Source: JALELF01 sp964473455 (GTDB taxonomy: Bacteria; Bacillota_I; Bacilli_A; RF39; UBA660). From it: a stretch of 64,000 nt of DNA. Positions within the stretch are counted from its first letter, which is position 1; each line of letters begins with the position of its first letter. A model generated the notes under the pieces. The model saw nothing but the letters and a program-made list of their open reading frames with translations, made no database searches and was not told where the DNA came from. This document shows, in pieces, positions 31,455-40,732 of this stretch. The translations under genes and the position numbers were made by a program. The DNA is taken from NCBI GenBank assembly GCA_964473455.1, contig CAYYQX010000003.1:71009-135008 (forward strand), given 5' to 3'.

Positions 31455-33989
31455 ATGAAATCAAAAAGAATAGCCCTTATAATACTATTATCTTTATTGG
31501 TATTTTTTAATTATGGTTACGTAAGCGCTATTGAAATAGAACAAGCTTCTACTTGTGAAGATACTTCTACTTATGCAGATGTAATTAGTGTTGAAGAAGC
31601 TATAGGAAATGAAGACTATTTAGATGAAGAGTTTTATAATAGAATTAAAATATATGTAGATGGTTTAAAAAAAGAAATAGGAACCGGAATATATTGTCCA
31701 GTATATTGTGTTGAAACAGATACATTTACTTTCCCAGGTTTTAGTCCAATAACCAACCAAGGAGAACACTTTACTTGGACAATTGGAGAAACAGATAAAC
31801 AAAACATTATTGATGGCTTTACAGTAAGCTTAGAAGGAAAAAGAGACTGTAGAAATAATATTGATTTAAATCAATGGCAGACTGATTACAATGCGATTCA
31901 AGTAAAGATAGATTACTATGAATCTTTATTAAAAAAGAGTCCACAATATAATACCATTTGTATGCCAACAGTAGGTAGTAGAACTTGTGGATATAAGGTA
32001 TTAGATGAGTATGAGTCCTCTTTTTCAACTACTGGAATGGATTATATTGACACTACATATAGTAGTGGAGCCATTATAGGAGAGAGCGAGGTAACGAAAA
32101 GCGGACTTGCATCGGAAGTTCAAAGCAACAAAACAATTACAGTAACAACAACACAAATCTGGAGATATGATGAATATGGCGGACAAATTTTTGTTAATCA
32201 GCAAGTAAAGGTTTTAGAAACGCTATGTCCTTGTATATGGATGCCGGCAAGCAGCGTTACGGCGATTCCTACAATAATTTTGGGAACTGTTTCAAAATTT
32301 GATAATGAAAAAGTTTACAGTGATATTGAAAATAATTGTAACAAAGGCGAAACAGAAGTGAAAGCTTATGAAAACGGGCTCTCTGTTGAAAAATTCAGAT
32401 GCAGCGCGGGTTTTGCTCAAGGAAGTTGTCTTAAAACAGAAAGCATTAAGCACGAAGATAAGTGGTGGGACTGTGAATGTCTATATCCTTGGTTTTCAGA
32501 TGAGCTTTGCGAGGCCGAGGGGCTTTTTCAATGCGAGCCTCAAGTAGAAATTTGGTATTCAGATCAATGTGTTTTATATGACAAAGTAGCAAATGTTACT
32601 TTAATCGAGCAAGAATATTGTAATGTTAATTGGGCGGAATATAACTATGATGGCTACTGTAGAACCTACGGACCATACTGTCCGACAGGATACTACCTAG
32701 GAAATGATGGAAGTTGTTATCAAAGAGAAACTCCCGAACTAGAATACTGGTTAGGACTTCAAGAGACAATGGATAACATTTTAACAAACTGTACAGAAAT
32801 ACATAATACTCTAGAACTAGATACCCAAATGCAAGTAGAATATACCCATGATGATGAAACGCTACTTGAAAATCATAATATTACTTATAGTAGAGAAGAA
32901 TTATTAATAAAAGAAGAAGGCGAAAAAACAGAAACAACAACGCATCTTGTCTATGGTGAAGGAATCTCACAAACAACAGGACTATCTTGTACAATAACAG
33001 GACCTGATGGAGATTGCCGAAAGATAATAAAAAGACAAGTATGTTATCTAAGTATAGATACTGAATCAGAAACAATGAAGAAGACACCTAACCTTACAAA
33101 ATGGTGTATAGAAACAACTAAAGATATAACAGAACTTTGGATAAAAGAATATGGAGAAGCATACACTACAGACTATAACTACTATTTACCAGAAAACATG
33201 TATAGGTATGTTTTAATACCAAGTGGAATATCAGTCGACAGCGCAACAAGTGGAAGTTCAGGCTTGTTTGGTAATCCATTTCAAAACTATATCGATATAG
33301 GTTACTCAAATTATCCAGTCGATTTTAATGCAAAAAATGGAATATATAGTCTAGATGTGGTATACTGGAACGTAGGATACGAAAATCATTTTACTGATTA
33401 TATGCAAGGAGATAATAAATACTGTTTGGCAGGTTACTATTTAGTAGATGGAACTTGTTATAGGCTAGAAGATGCACCAGATGGGACATCAACTAATACA
33501 GTAAGGTATGCTTGTGCGTATGAGATAGAAGATGAGAAATTAGTTCCTGATCCAGAAGAACCAACAAAAGCAATCAGAATAGTTTATCGACCAATTGATT
33601 TAGAAACTCCATTTCCGTCAATGAGTGGAGAAGGAAGAGATACAGGAAGTAATTGGTGCGATGGAACAGATTGCAATAACGAGAACGAGACAGTAGAAAA
33701 ATACATCTTAGAAAATAGAGGAACAACAGACCTATATACCGAAAAAGAACCAATGTATACAATAGTATTAAACCCATCAACAATAAAAGAAATAAGAGAA
33801 TACAATTCAAACACATATTATGATGAATATGATTTATACTGTGAGGATGGTTACAAATGTTTAAGTGCCTTCATTCACAGTGACGAAAGTGTTTTAAGTA
33901 ATGCTTATTCAGAAGGATGTGGAATGGATAGTGACTTTGATTATTGTGACCGAGTTGATGGAATAATCAGGTATGAGGTGGAAGAATGA
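31455..33989 (+). CDS. Large Cys-rich secreted or surface protein at the head of the Tad/T4SS locus
   Basis: 844 residues with a signal peptide (MKSKRIALIILLSLLVFF, likely cut after YVSA). The mature protein is acidic, Tyr-rich and has dozens of Cys, suggesting disulfides or metal sites outside the cell. A small module recurs: CPTGYYLGNDGSCYQRE (about residues 411-427) and CLAGYYLVDGTCYRLED (about 657-673). There is no second membrane segment or LPXTG signal. Its stop overlaps the next gene by 4 bp, tying it to the pilus-like operon; a tip adhesin or structural subunit is a reasonable guess. Family not recognised. Confidence 0.8.
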   Translation: MKSKRIALIILLSLLVFFNYGYVSAIEIEQASTCEDTSTYADVISVEEAIGNEDYLDEEFYNRIKIYVDGLKKEIGTGIYCPVYCVETDTFTFPGFSPITNQGEHFTWTIGETDKQNIIDGFTVSLEGKRDCRNNIDLNQWQTDYNAIQVKIDYYESLLKKSPQYNTICMPTVGSRTCGYKVLDEYESSFSTTGMDYIDTTYSSGAIIGESEVTKSGLASEVQSNKTITVTTTQIWRYDEYGGQIFVNQQVKVLETLCPCIWMPASSVTAIPTIILGTVSKFDNEKVYSDIENNCNKGETEVKAYENGLSVEKFRCSAGFAQGSCLKTESIKHEDKWWDCECLYPWFSDELCEAEGLFQCEPQVEIWYSDQCVLYDKVANVTLIEQEYCNVNWAEYNYDGYCRTYGPYCPTGYYLGNDGSCYQRETPELEYWLGLQETMDNILTNCTEIHNTLELDTQMQVEYTHDDETLLENHNITYSREELLIKEEGEKTETTTHLVYGEGISQTTGLSCTITGPDGDCRKIIKRQVCYLSIDTESETMKKTPNLTKWCIETTKDITELWIKEYGEAYTTDYNYYLPENMYRYVLIPSGISVDSATSGSSGLFGNPFQNYIDIGYSNYPVDFNAKNGIYSLDVVYWNVGYENHFTDYMQGDNKYCLAGYYLVDGTCYRLEDAPDGTSTNTVRYACAYEIEDEKLVPDPEEPTKAIRIVYRPIDLETPFPSMSGEGRDTGSNWCDGTDCNNENETVEKYILENRGTTDLYTEKEPMYTIVLNPSTIKEIREYNSNTYYDEYDLYCEDGYKCLSAFIHSDESVLSNAYSEGCGMDSDFDYCDRVDGIIRYEVEE

Positions 33990-34402
33990 AAGAGTCGTTT
34001 TGGGGATATATAATTATCCTAATTGGAATAGTATCAATCGTCTTTATCTTTTTCTTCCAAAGAGTTACTAATACTGATGAACACAATTATCACTTATTAA
34101 AAGAAGTAACAGAAGCTGCCATGTATGACGCAATTAATATGGCAGAATATCGAGCAACAGGAACCATTAGAATAGACAGAGAGAAGTTTGTTGAAAACTT
34201 TATCAGAAGGTTTGCTGAAAGTGCGTCACTTTCTAGAACCTACATAATTGAGATTTATGATGTTAATGAAATACCACCCAAAGTAAGCATAAGAGTTAAG
34301 TCAACAGAAGAAACGAACTTAACTAGTTATGCTGGCGATGGAGAAGTTATTAACTTTGACATTGTAAATAGATTAGATGCGATTTTAGAAACGCCATATT
34401 AG
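33986..34402 (+). CDS. Single-pass pseudopilin/TadE-like protein
   Basis: 138 residues. An N-terminal hydrophobic helix (GYIIILIGIVSIVFIFFF) is followed by an amphipathic helix (LLKEVTEAAMYDAINMAEY) and an extracellular mixed domain, the layout of TadE/pseudopilins. No family name can be given with certainty. It overlaps the 844-aa gene and precedes cpaB-like, consistent with a minor pilus component. Confidence 0.6.
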   Translation: MKESFWGYIIILIGIVSIVFIFFFQRVTNTDEHNYHLLKEVTEAAMYDAINMAEYRATGTIRIDREKFVENFIRRFAESASLSRTYIIEIYDVNEIPPKVSIRVKSTEETNLTSYAGDGEVINFDIVNRLDAILETPY

Positions 34403-34416
34403 AAAGGGAAGATTTT

Positions 34417-35244
34417 ATGAATATTTTAAATGCATTAAAAAGACTGATCACAAACAAAAACACAGTGACAATATTTGGTGTAATTGTCATAATTTTCGTT
34501 TTGTATTTGGGTTATAACTACCAAGTACAACAAGCTACCACACCACAAAGTTATCCGGTTGCAAAAGTAACAATACAACCAAGAACACAAATAACAGCAG
34601 AGATGATAATGAATGCTGATGTTATTCCATCAATGCTAAAAGGAGATGCTATTTCAAATAAAGCATCTATTATTGGAAAGTATGTTAACTATAATACTGT
34701 TATACCAGAAGGAAGCTTATTTTATAAAGCAACTGTAGTTACAAAAGATGAGTTACCAGATACTGCCTTTGTAAGTGTTAAAGAAGGAGAAGTTCCTTAC
34801 GCATTTCCAGTAACAACAGCGTCAACTTATGGAAATTCAATAATGCCAGGAAACTATATTGATATTTACATGAAAGCAAAAGACGATAATGGAAAATTAA
34901 TAGTAGGTAAATTAGTAGAAAATATTGAAGTTTTGGCTGTAAAAGATGCAACTGGAAAGAATGTTTTTGAAAACACAGATGAAAATAGAACTCCTGCTTT
35001 AATGATCTTTGGACTAGAAGAAGAAATTAATATTTTACTTAGAAAAGCTAGTTATATGACCGAATTCTCTGTAATATTATTTCCAGTACCACATGGTCAA
35101 TCAGCAAGTACTGGAGGAACTGAAACACAAGTTAGTACTCTTTATTTGAAAGACTTTATTAACTCACATACTATAGTAATCGATGAAGCTAGTGGAACAG
35201 AAGAAGAGACCACAGAAGAGGACAGTAGTGAGGTAGTAGAATAA
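34417..35244 (+). CDS. CpaB/RcpC-like SAF-domain protein
   Basis: 275 residues. One N-terminal transmembrane segment (TVTIFGVIVIIFVLYLGYN), then a SAF domain (YPVAKVTIQPRTQITAEMIM and GKYVNYNTVIPEGSLFY), the pattern of CpaB/RcpC in Flp/Tad pilus assembly, followed by GNSIMPGNYIDIYMKAK. An acidic tail (EETTEEDSSEVVE) ends the protein. In Tad systems CpaB acts outside the membrane with the pilus channel. Stop and next start overlap (35244), so it is coupled to the ATPase gene. Confidence 0.85.
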   Translation: MNILNALKRLITNKNTVTIFGVIVIIFVLYLGYNYQVQQATTPQSYPVAKVTIQPRTQITAEMIMNADVIPSMLKGDAISNKASIIGKYVNYNTVIPEGSLFYKATVVTKDELPDTAFVSVKEGEVPYAFPVTTASTYGNSIMPGNYIDIYMKAKDDNGKLIVGKLVENIEVLAVKDATGKNVFENTDENRTPALMIFGLEEEINILLRKASYMTEFSVILFPVPHGQSASTGGTETQVSTLYLKDFINSHTIVIDEASGTEEETTEEDSSEVVE

Positions 35245-36353
35245 TGGACAATATGTTTGATCAACTTGACTTTGGAGATTTAAAACAATATTTGGAAAAT
35301 GATGATGTAACAGATATTTCTTATAGTAATGGTGGTCAAATTCATTTGCAGACATTATCTAAAGGAATATTTAGGGTAGAAAATTCAAATGTCAACGATG
35401 CTTTTATGGATAAATTGGCTTTTCAATGTGCAAATGTTATGGGAAAAACCTTTAATATGGCGCATCCCTTCTTAGATGCTGAAAGTGCTGAACTTCGACT
35501 TGCTTTTTCTCATGATTCAATCTCGAGAAATGGAATAGCCGCAGTTATCAGAAAAACACCAGCCAAAATAAGATTAAATAAAGAAAAATTAATTAAAGAA
35601 GACTATGTAACAGAAGACATACTAGAGTTTTTAACAAAGTGTGTTGAAGGACACTGCAACATTGTTGTTTGTGGTGAGACGGGTTCAGGTAAAACAGAAC
35701 TTGTTAAGTATTTAGCTTCTCACACAAAAGAACTTGAAAAAATAATTACAATTGAAGACACTTTAGAACTTCATTTAGATAAAATATTTCCTCATCGAGA
35801 TATAATCTCAATGAAGACAAACAATATAGCGTCATATACAGATGTTTTAGTTGCTTGTATGAGACAAAATCCAAAATGGATTTTACTATCAGAAGTTAGA
35901 AGTGCAGAAGCAGTAATGGCAGTTAGAAATTCAATTTCTTCTGGCCACTATATTTTATCTACAATACACGCTGATAAAGCATCTGCTATTCCAAATCGTA
36001 TGTATAGTTTACTTGAAACTAATCAAGATATTGACCAATTCTTAAAGTCAATTTACAGATATGTTCAACTTGGAGTTTATGTAAGAGGATTTTTAGATCC
36101 TGTTTCTAAAACATTTAAAAGAGAAATTGGTGAGGTTACAGAATTTTATGTAACAGAAGACAATCAAGCTAAATACAATACGATTTATAAAAAAACTCCA
36201 GGAGGAGTAATAACAAAAAGAAATCCAAGCGCTAATTTAATTGATTACCTTAAAGGTCAAGGAGTAACACTTCCAAATATTGAACCAACCAAAGAAACAG
36301 ATGGAATGAATGCTCCGAAAACAGAAAGAGAAATTGAAATAGTTAGCCTATAG
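35244..36353 (+). CDS. CpaF/TadA-type secretion ATPase
   Basis: 369 residues. Walker A GETGSGKT at 144-151, Asp/Glu box ITIEDTLEL, Walker B-like ILLSEVRSAEA and His box SGHYILSTIHADKA identify the VirB11/TadA/PilT superfamily; the N-terminal domain with LAFSHDSISRNG fits the CpaF branch. It would power pilus assembly or type IV-like secretion from the cytoplasmic face, with the TadB and TadC homologues that follow. The N-terminus is shorter than in many CpaF proteins. Start overlaps cpaB stop by one base. Confidence 0.93.
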   Translation: MDNMFDQLDFGDLKQYLENDDVTDISYSNGGQIHLQTLSKGIFRVENSNVNDAFMDKLAFQCANVMGKTFNMAHPFLDAESAELRLAFSHDSISRNGIAAVIRKTPAKIRLNKEKLIKEDYVTEDILEFLTKCVEGHCNIVVCGETGSGKTELVKYLASHTKELEKIITIEDTLELHLDKIFPHRDIISMKTNNIASYTDVLVACMRQNPKWILLSEVRSAEAVMAVRNSISSGHYILSTIHADKASAIPNRMYSLLETNQDIDQFLKSIYRYVQLGVYVRGFLDPVSKTFKREIGEVTEFYVTEDNQAKYNTIYKKTPGGVITKRNPSANLIDYLKGQGVTLPNIEPTKETDGMNAPKTEREIEIVSL

Positions 36354-36367
36354 AAAGAAGGTGTTAT

Positions 36368-37270
36368 ATGCAAGCGTTTATGTTTATATTTATTACCTTT
36401 ATATTGGTTTTTATTGTAGCATATAGACACAATAAAGGGACTAATGTATATAAATATGTTGTAACACAAGTTGGCATGTTATATGACAAATACGCACCAT
36501 ATTCTTTTAAATCAGTAAGAACAAAAGCTAAAGAACTAGGCCAAGAATATACAACAAGACAATATACAATTCAAGTTGCTATATTTGCTGGTGGATCTTT
36601 TGTTTTATCATATTTATATTTTTATAATTTAATTATATCTTTTGTATATATGATTTTATCGGTTCTTGCTATACCATATTTATCATATTTGAGATGTAAA
36701 AGAATATATAGTGAGTTTATTTTTGAACAAATTCAAGTGTATACAACAAATACTATAATGGAATTTGCAACAACTCAAAGCTTTGTAAAAGCTTTAGAGG
36801 GAGTTTATTCTTCAGGAGTTTTGGAAGACCCTGTTAAAAGAGATGTCAAAGCTATGATTGATTTAGCTTATGAAAATGGAACAATCGAGCAGTCTTTAAC
36901 TTATATGAATGATCGATATAACTTCTTTGTTGTTCGTAATATGCACCAACTGTTTTTACAAATAACAAATGAAGGATCAAAAGATTCAACAAAAGCTTTA
37001 GAAAATATGTCATTAGATATAGACATGCTTGTTGAAAATGTTTATCGCGATAGAATTGAAAGAAGCCAATTTCACAAAAAATTTGTTCAATTTGGAGTTC
37101 TTTTGTACTTAATGGTAATGTTGGTACAATTTTTACTCGGAGTTGATTCTTATGTTAAATTGCTAGATAATTTGTTAGTATTGGTTTTACTTCACGTGAT
37201 AATTTTAGTCAATACTTATTTCTTAATAAGTGGTGAAAAATACTATAATGAAGATGTGGGGGCGGAATAA
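36368..37270 (+). CDS. TadB-like membrane platform protein
   Basis: 300 residues. Hydrophobic segments at about 3-20, 77-93, 95-110, 240-258 and 265-285 flank a cytoplasmic domain with QIQVYTTNTIMEFATTQSFVKALEGVY and AYENGTIEQSL, the pattern of T2SSF-type platform proteins. With its neighbour it would form the inner membrane base driven by the CpaF ATPase. SD AAGAAGGTG; shares one base with the next start. Confidence 0.8.
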   Translation: MQAFMFIFITFILVFIVAYRHNKGTNVYKYVVTQVGMLYDKYAPYSFKSVRTKAKELGQEYTTRQYTIQVAIFAGGSFVLSYLYFYNLIISFVYMILSVLAIPYLSYLRCKRIYSEFIFEQIQVYTTNTIMEFATTQSFVKALEGVYSSGVLEDPVKRDVKAMIDLAYENGTIEQSLTYMNDRYNFFVVRNMHQLFLQITNEGSKDSTKALENMSLDIDMLVENVYRDRIERSQFHKKFVQFGVLLYLMVMLVQFLLGVDSYVKLLDNLLVLVLLHVIILVNTYFLISGEKYYNEDVGAE

Positions 37271-38058
37271 TGGGATTAATGTTTATTGTAATTGGTATTG
37301 TTGTTCTATTTATTTTAGAATATAACCATACCATTAGTTCAAAAAAATTTATTTCTGACACACAACCTTACTTCCACTTTTTAATGGAAGAAGATTATCC
37401 TTTCTTATTGTCAATAAAATATGGCCCAGACATTGATGTTGAAAGATTGTTTGGCCAAAGAATAAGAAACGGATTAATAACTATCTTATTTGTTATAATA
37501 TACTCGTTTACTAACTTAAATTTTATTTATATATTAGCGTCAGTTTTGATTGGCTTATTAATTTATAAGATGCCATATAGTAGATTAAAGAGATATTATA
37601 AAGCTAATTTAGCTAATATTAACTCTTTGTTACCATATTATTTAAAGAGTTTAGAAATTCTTATTCAGCACTATACTGTTCCAGTTGCTCTGGCTAAATC
37701 AGTAGTAAGTGCGCCAAAGATATTTATTCCTGGTTTAAAAAGATTGATAGCTAAAATAGATGCTGGAAACTCAACGGTTGATCCTTATATGGAGTTTGCT
37801 AAAGAATACCCTGTAAGAGATTCAATGCGTATGATGCGTTTATTATATCGATTAGGTTTGGGTTCACAAGAAAACAAACAGGAACAGTTAATGATGTTTT
37901 CAAGAACTGTCTCAAATTTACAAAACAAATCAAGAGAAATAAAATATAAAAACAGATTAGAAAAAATGGAAAATAAAACAATGTTGATGCTTGGATGCAC
38001 AGGTGGAGGAATAGTATTACTTTTACTTTTCTCAATGATGCAGATGATGAGTTTATAA
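37270..38058 (+). CDS. TadC-like membrane platform protein
   Basis: 262 residues. Membrane segments at about 2-17, 70-85, 87-105 and 242-262; the cytoplasmic stretch NINSLLPYYLKSLEILIQHYTVPVALAKSV resembles TadC/GspF helices. Paired with TadB as in Tad loci. It is the last gene of the first sub-operon; a new extended -10 promoter follows. Confidence 0.78.
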   Translation: MGLMFIVIGIVVLFILEYNHTISSKKFISDTQPYFHFLMEEDYPFLLSIKYGPDIDVERLFGQRIRNGLITILFVIIYSFTNLNFIYILASVLIGLLIYKMPYSRLKRYYKANLANINSLLPYYLKSLEILIQHYTVPVALAKSVVSAPKIFIPGLKRLIAKIDAGNSTVDPYMEFAKEYPVRDSMRMMRLLYRLGLGSQENKQEQLMMFSRTVSNLQNKSREIKYKNRLEKMENKTMLMLGCTGGGIVLLLLFSMMQMMSL

Positions 38059-38067
38059 ATTATATGG

Positions 38068-38073
38068 TATAAT
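38068..38073 (+). promoter_or_regulatory. Extended -10 promoter for the pilin gene
   Basis: TGGTATAAT (TATAAT 38068-38073, TG 38065-38066), 30 nt before the likely pilin ATG. Confidence 0.55.
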
Positions 38074-38102
38074 AATATTGTACTTTGGAGGGTGGTGAAA
38101 GG

Positions 38103-38288
38103 ATGAAAGAAGCGTCAGGCGAAGCAAATTTAACTGTTGTTGCAATTATCTTAATAGGTGTAATTGCGGCTGTAGTAACACCTTTAATTAGTAATTTAAT
38201 GAAGACAACAAAAGAAAGAACAGAATGTACAAATAATGGTGGGTGCTGGGTAAATAACGAATGCGATACTACTTGTAGTAGTAATTAA
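38103..38288 (+). CDS. Flp/type IVb-like pilin with a four-Cys tail
   Basis: 61 residues from ATG 38103, chosen because GGAGGGTGGTG precedes it; an upstream ATG at 38085 would add six residues. A short charged leader (MKEASG) followed by EANLTVVAIILIGVIAAVV and TPLISNLMK is a type IV pilin N-terminus, possibly cleaved after Gly. The C-terminus ECTNNGGCWVNNECDTTC has four Cys, unusual for Flp pilins. No prepilin peptidase is seen in the window. Probably the major pilin. Confidence 0.75.
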   Translation: MKEASGEANLTVVAIILIGVIAAVVTPLISNLMKTTKERTECTNNGGCWVNNECDTTCSSN

Positions 38289-38300
38289 TGGAGGATAATT

Positions 38301-38738
38301 GTGAGAGAAAGTATAGGTAGTGTATTTTTATATAATATAATAATATTATTTATAATTGTAACCTTTGCTTTTCTTGCAGGGACTCTAAGTTACATGAAAG
38401 CTTTTAAAACAAATAGTAGAATTATCTATGCAGTTGAAAAGTGGGAAGGCTATAACACAAAAGCAGTTATTGAAATCAATAACGTTTTAAACTCACTAGG
38501 ATATAAAACTGGAGATGCCTCTTGTTCTATGACTAAGGACGGGGGAGAGTTAATGGAGCAAGAAAGTGAAGTTCAATATACTTATTGCATTTATCACTTT
38601 AGCCCGGAAAATTCAGATTTAGTAGATAAGGATTACTATGGGGTTTTAACTTACATGTATGTTAATTTACCAATTATTGGAGAAATTAGAATACCAATTT
38701 ATACTAAAACTGAAAAGGTTTATAGGTTTGAAAGCTAA
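38301..38738 (+). CDS. Minor pseudopilin-like protein, paralogue of the next gene
   Basis: 145 residues from GTG 38301 with SD GGAGG. N-terminal membrane helix (YNIIILFIIVTFAFLAGTL), then YMKAFKTNSRII and an extracellular domain with two Cys. Shares with the following protein the pattern KAFK..NRII, GY, YGVLTYMY and P..G..RIPIY. Likely TadE/F-type minor subunits. Unknown as a named family. Confidence 0.65.
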   Translation: MRESIGSVFLYNIIILFIIVTFAFLAGTLSYMKAFKTNSRIIYAVEKWEGYNTKAVIEINNVLNSLGYKTGDASCSMTKDGGELMEQESEVQYTYCIYHFSPENSDLVDKDYYGVLTYMYVNLPIIGEIRIPIYTKTEKVYRFES

Positions 38739-38748
38739 GAGGTGAAAC

Positions 38749-39213
38749 ATGAAGGAAGCAATAAGTAACTCTGTTATTTTTGGAATAGTTATAACTTTTA
38801 TTGCAATAATTATAATTATACTAGCTTCTTCAACTGCTTATTCTAAAGCTTTTAAAGTAAGAAACAGAATAATTGAAATTATTGAGTATAACCATGGGTA
38901 TGACAATGGGGAAAAACCGCAAACGGAGTTAGAAGACGAAATAAATGTTGCTTTAGCGCAATATGGGTATCGTGTTAATACAAGTATATTAAATGATTGC
39001 CCTGTAACTAGAGGAAGTGGCACACTTGTGTCTACTAATAGTAAGTATAATTATTGTGTTTACAAATATGAAAGTGGAACAAAGAACATAAGTGGTAGAG
39101 GTGTTTACTACGGAGTTGTGACATATATGTATTTTGAAATACCTCTTGTTAATAATGTTAAATTTGGTATTTATAGTGAGACAAAGACTTTATATGATTT
39201 GTCCAACTTTTAG
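38749..39213 (+). CDS. Minor pseudopilin-like protein, paralogue of the previous gene
   Basis: 154 residues, same architecture as its neighbour: membrane helix (IFGIVITFIAIIIIILASS), SKAFKVRNRIIEIIEYNHGY, two Cys, and YYGVVTYMYFEIPLV near the end. The pair looks like an old tandem duplication. SD AGAGGTGAAA. Co-transcribed with the pilin gene. Confidence 0.65.
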   Translation: MKEAISNSVIFGIVITFIAIIIIILASSTAYSKAFKVRNRIIEIIEYNHGYDNGEKPQTELEDEINVALAQYGYRVNTSILNDCPVTRGSGTLVSTNSKYNYCVYKYESGTKNISGRGVYYGVVTYMYFEIPLVNNVKFGIYSETKTLYDLSNF

Positions 39214-39222
39214 GAGGATTTT

Positions 39223-40200
39223 ATGAATGTAATAGTAACAAACAAGTATAAAGATCTTTTAGAAGGTATTAGTGTTGAAATTATTAAGAAGGTAGAAGGG
39301 GAATTTAGTGCGGAAGAAATAGGGAACGCCTTTAAAAACTTTTATTTTCAAAGAATGATTTTAGACATAACAGCCATAAAGGATTATAAGAATGTAGAAA
39401 ATTTAAAACAACTTTCTATTATGTTAGATATGGATAAGGTAATCTTACTTTTAGATGATAGTGAAGAAAGTGGAGATCCTAAATTTTTATCTAAACTAGT
39501 ATCAATGAAGATATATAACTTTACAAAAAACATCGAAGGAATCATATATTTATATAACCATCCTAACAGTTATAGAGATGTCGCACATATTCAACAAATT
39601 GAAGATGTTAGGCTTGTTAGTAATGAGTACAAGGATTTATCTACAACAAAGGTAATCGGTATTAAAAGTATTACTAAACAGTCTGGTTCGACAAGTTTAG
39701 TTTATATGATGAAGAAGAAACTGGAAGAGAAATATAAAGTTATGGCTCTAGAGGTAGATAAGAAAGATTTTCAATATTTTCAAGAAAAGAATATGGAAAG
39801 TATAAGTAAAGAACTTTTAGGAAATACTATTGTCAAGCACAAGAATTATGAAATAATATTGGTGGATTTAAATGATAGTAATTTAGATGATTTGTGTAAT
39901 GAGGTGCTTTACTTAATTGAACCGTCTGTTATTAAATTAAACAGATTGATGTTTTCAAATAAAGATGCGCTTATTAACTTAAAAGGAAAAAAGGTAATAT
40001 TATCGCAAAGTTTATTAGAACCAAAGGATGTATTAGATTTTGAATATGAAGCTAAAATAAAGGTGTTCTATAATTTGCCGCCTCTTGATGAGAGGGATAA
40101 ATTAAATAGACCTTTGCTTGCGTTTTTGATCAAAATAGGTTTTGATAGATTAGTAGATAATGGAGATAGTGAAAGAAAAAAAATATTAGGTTTATTTTAA
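39223..40200 (+). CDS. TadZ/CpaE-like protein with a degenerate MinD-type P-loop
   Basis: 325 residues. The first 130 residues look like a receiver-type atypical domain; then VIGIKSITKQSGSTSLVYMMKKKL followed by YKVMALEVDKKDF matches the MinD/ParA core position by position, but the P-loop is KQSGSTS rather than KGGVGKT, so ATP hydrolysis is doubtful. TadZ/CpaE proteins place Tad pili at cell poles. Its location between pilins and the T4SS part suggests a localisation role for the combined machine. Assignment rests on the layout and the loop. Confidence 0.6.
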   Translation: MNVIVTNKYKDLLEGISVEIIKKVEGEFSAEEIGNAFKNFYFQRMILDITAIKDYKNVENLKQLSIMLDMDKVILLLDDSEESGDPKFLSKLVSMKIYNFTKNIEGIIYLYNHPNSYRDVAHIQQIEDVRLVSNEYKDLSTTKVIGIKSITKQSGSTSLVYMMKKKLEEKYKVMALEVDKKDFQYFQEKNMESISKELLGNTIVKHKNYEIILVDLNDSNLDDLCNEVLYLIEPSVIKLNRLMFSNKDALINLKGKKVILSQSLLEPKDVLDFEYEAKIKVFYNLPPLDERDKLNRPLLAFLIKIGFDRLVDNGDSERKKILGLF

Positions 40201-40203
40201 TTG

Positions 40204-40233
40204 TTGACTTATTTGTTTAAAATATGATAAAAT
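40204..40233 (+). promoter_or_regulatory. Promoter for the VirB2-like gene
   Basis: TTGACT (40204-40209), 18-nt spacer, TAAAAT (40228-40233) with TG at 40225-40226. Confidence 0.6.
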
Positions 40234-40252
40234 TTAAGGGAGGTGAATAGGT

Positions 40253-40567
40253 ATGTTTATAAATTTTTTAGAGGCAACTTGTACTGATGCAAATCTTGTA
40301 CAAGTAGCGGATTTAGTTAAAAACATTATTACAGTTATCAGATGGGGAGTGCCAGTTGTAATTGTGATTTTAGCGATGATTGACTTGGGCAAGGCTGTAA
40401 CTAGTCAAAAAGAAGATGAAATTAAAAAAGCAACAAGTGGATTGGTAAAAAGACTTATTTTTGGTGTAGTATTCTTCTTAGTACCAAGCATTGTTGGATT
40501 TGTTTTAGGATTAGTTGCGGGTTCATCAGAAGGAGTGGCTTGTTTCACAACCTTCTTACCTGTTTAG
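40253..40567 (+). CDS. VirB2/TrbC-like small membrane protein
   Basis: 104 residues. Two hydrophobic helices (WGVPVVIVILAMIDLGKAV and LIFGVVFFLVPSIVGFVLGLV) separated by a basic loop KEDEIKKATSGLVKR, the layout of VirB2/TrbC-type pilins and of the C-terminal modules of the two downstream secreted proteins. No obvious signal peptide. SD GGGAGGTG. Own promoter and terminator. Confidence 0.68.
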   Translation: MFINFLEATCTDANLVQVADLVKNIITVIRWGVPVVIVILAMIDLGKAVTSQKEDEIKKATSGLVKRLIFGVVFFLVPSIVGFVLGLVAGSSEGVACFTTFLPV

Positions 40568-40614
40568 AGTCTGAAAACCAATGCAAATTTTGTTCTTCAT
40601 AAGATGGCAAAATT

Positions 40615-40641
40615 AAAAAAGCAACTTTTGTTGTTTTTTTT
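40615..40641 (+). terminator. Terminator after the VirB2-like gene
   Basis: AAAAAAGCAAC (40615-40625), loop TTTT, GTTGTTTTTTTT. Confidence 0.7.
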
Positions 40642-40665
40642 ATGTAAAATCAGATTTCAATTCAA

Positions 40666-40695
40666 TTGACTTTTTATTAGTTTTTAATGTAATAT
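40666..40695 (+). promoter_or_regulatory. Promoter of surface protein copy 1
   Basis: TTGACT (40666-40671), 18-nt spacer, TAATAT (40690-40695). A sister promoter precedes copy 2. Confidence 0.55.
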
Positions 40696-40732
40696 GATAT
40701 ATGAAATATAGAAATAAAAGGACGAGTGAGAT

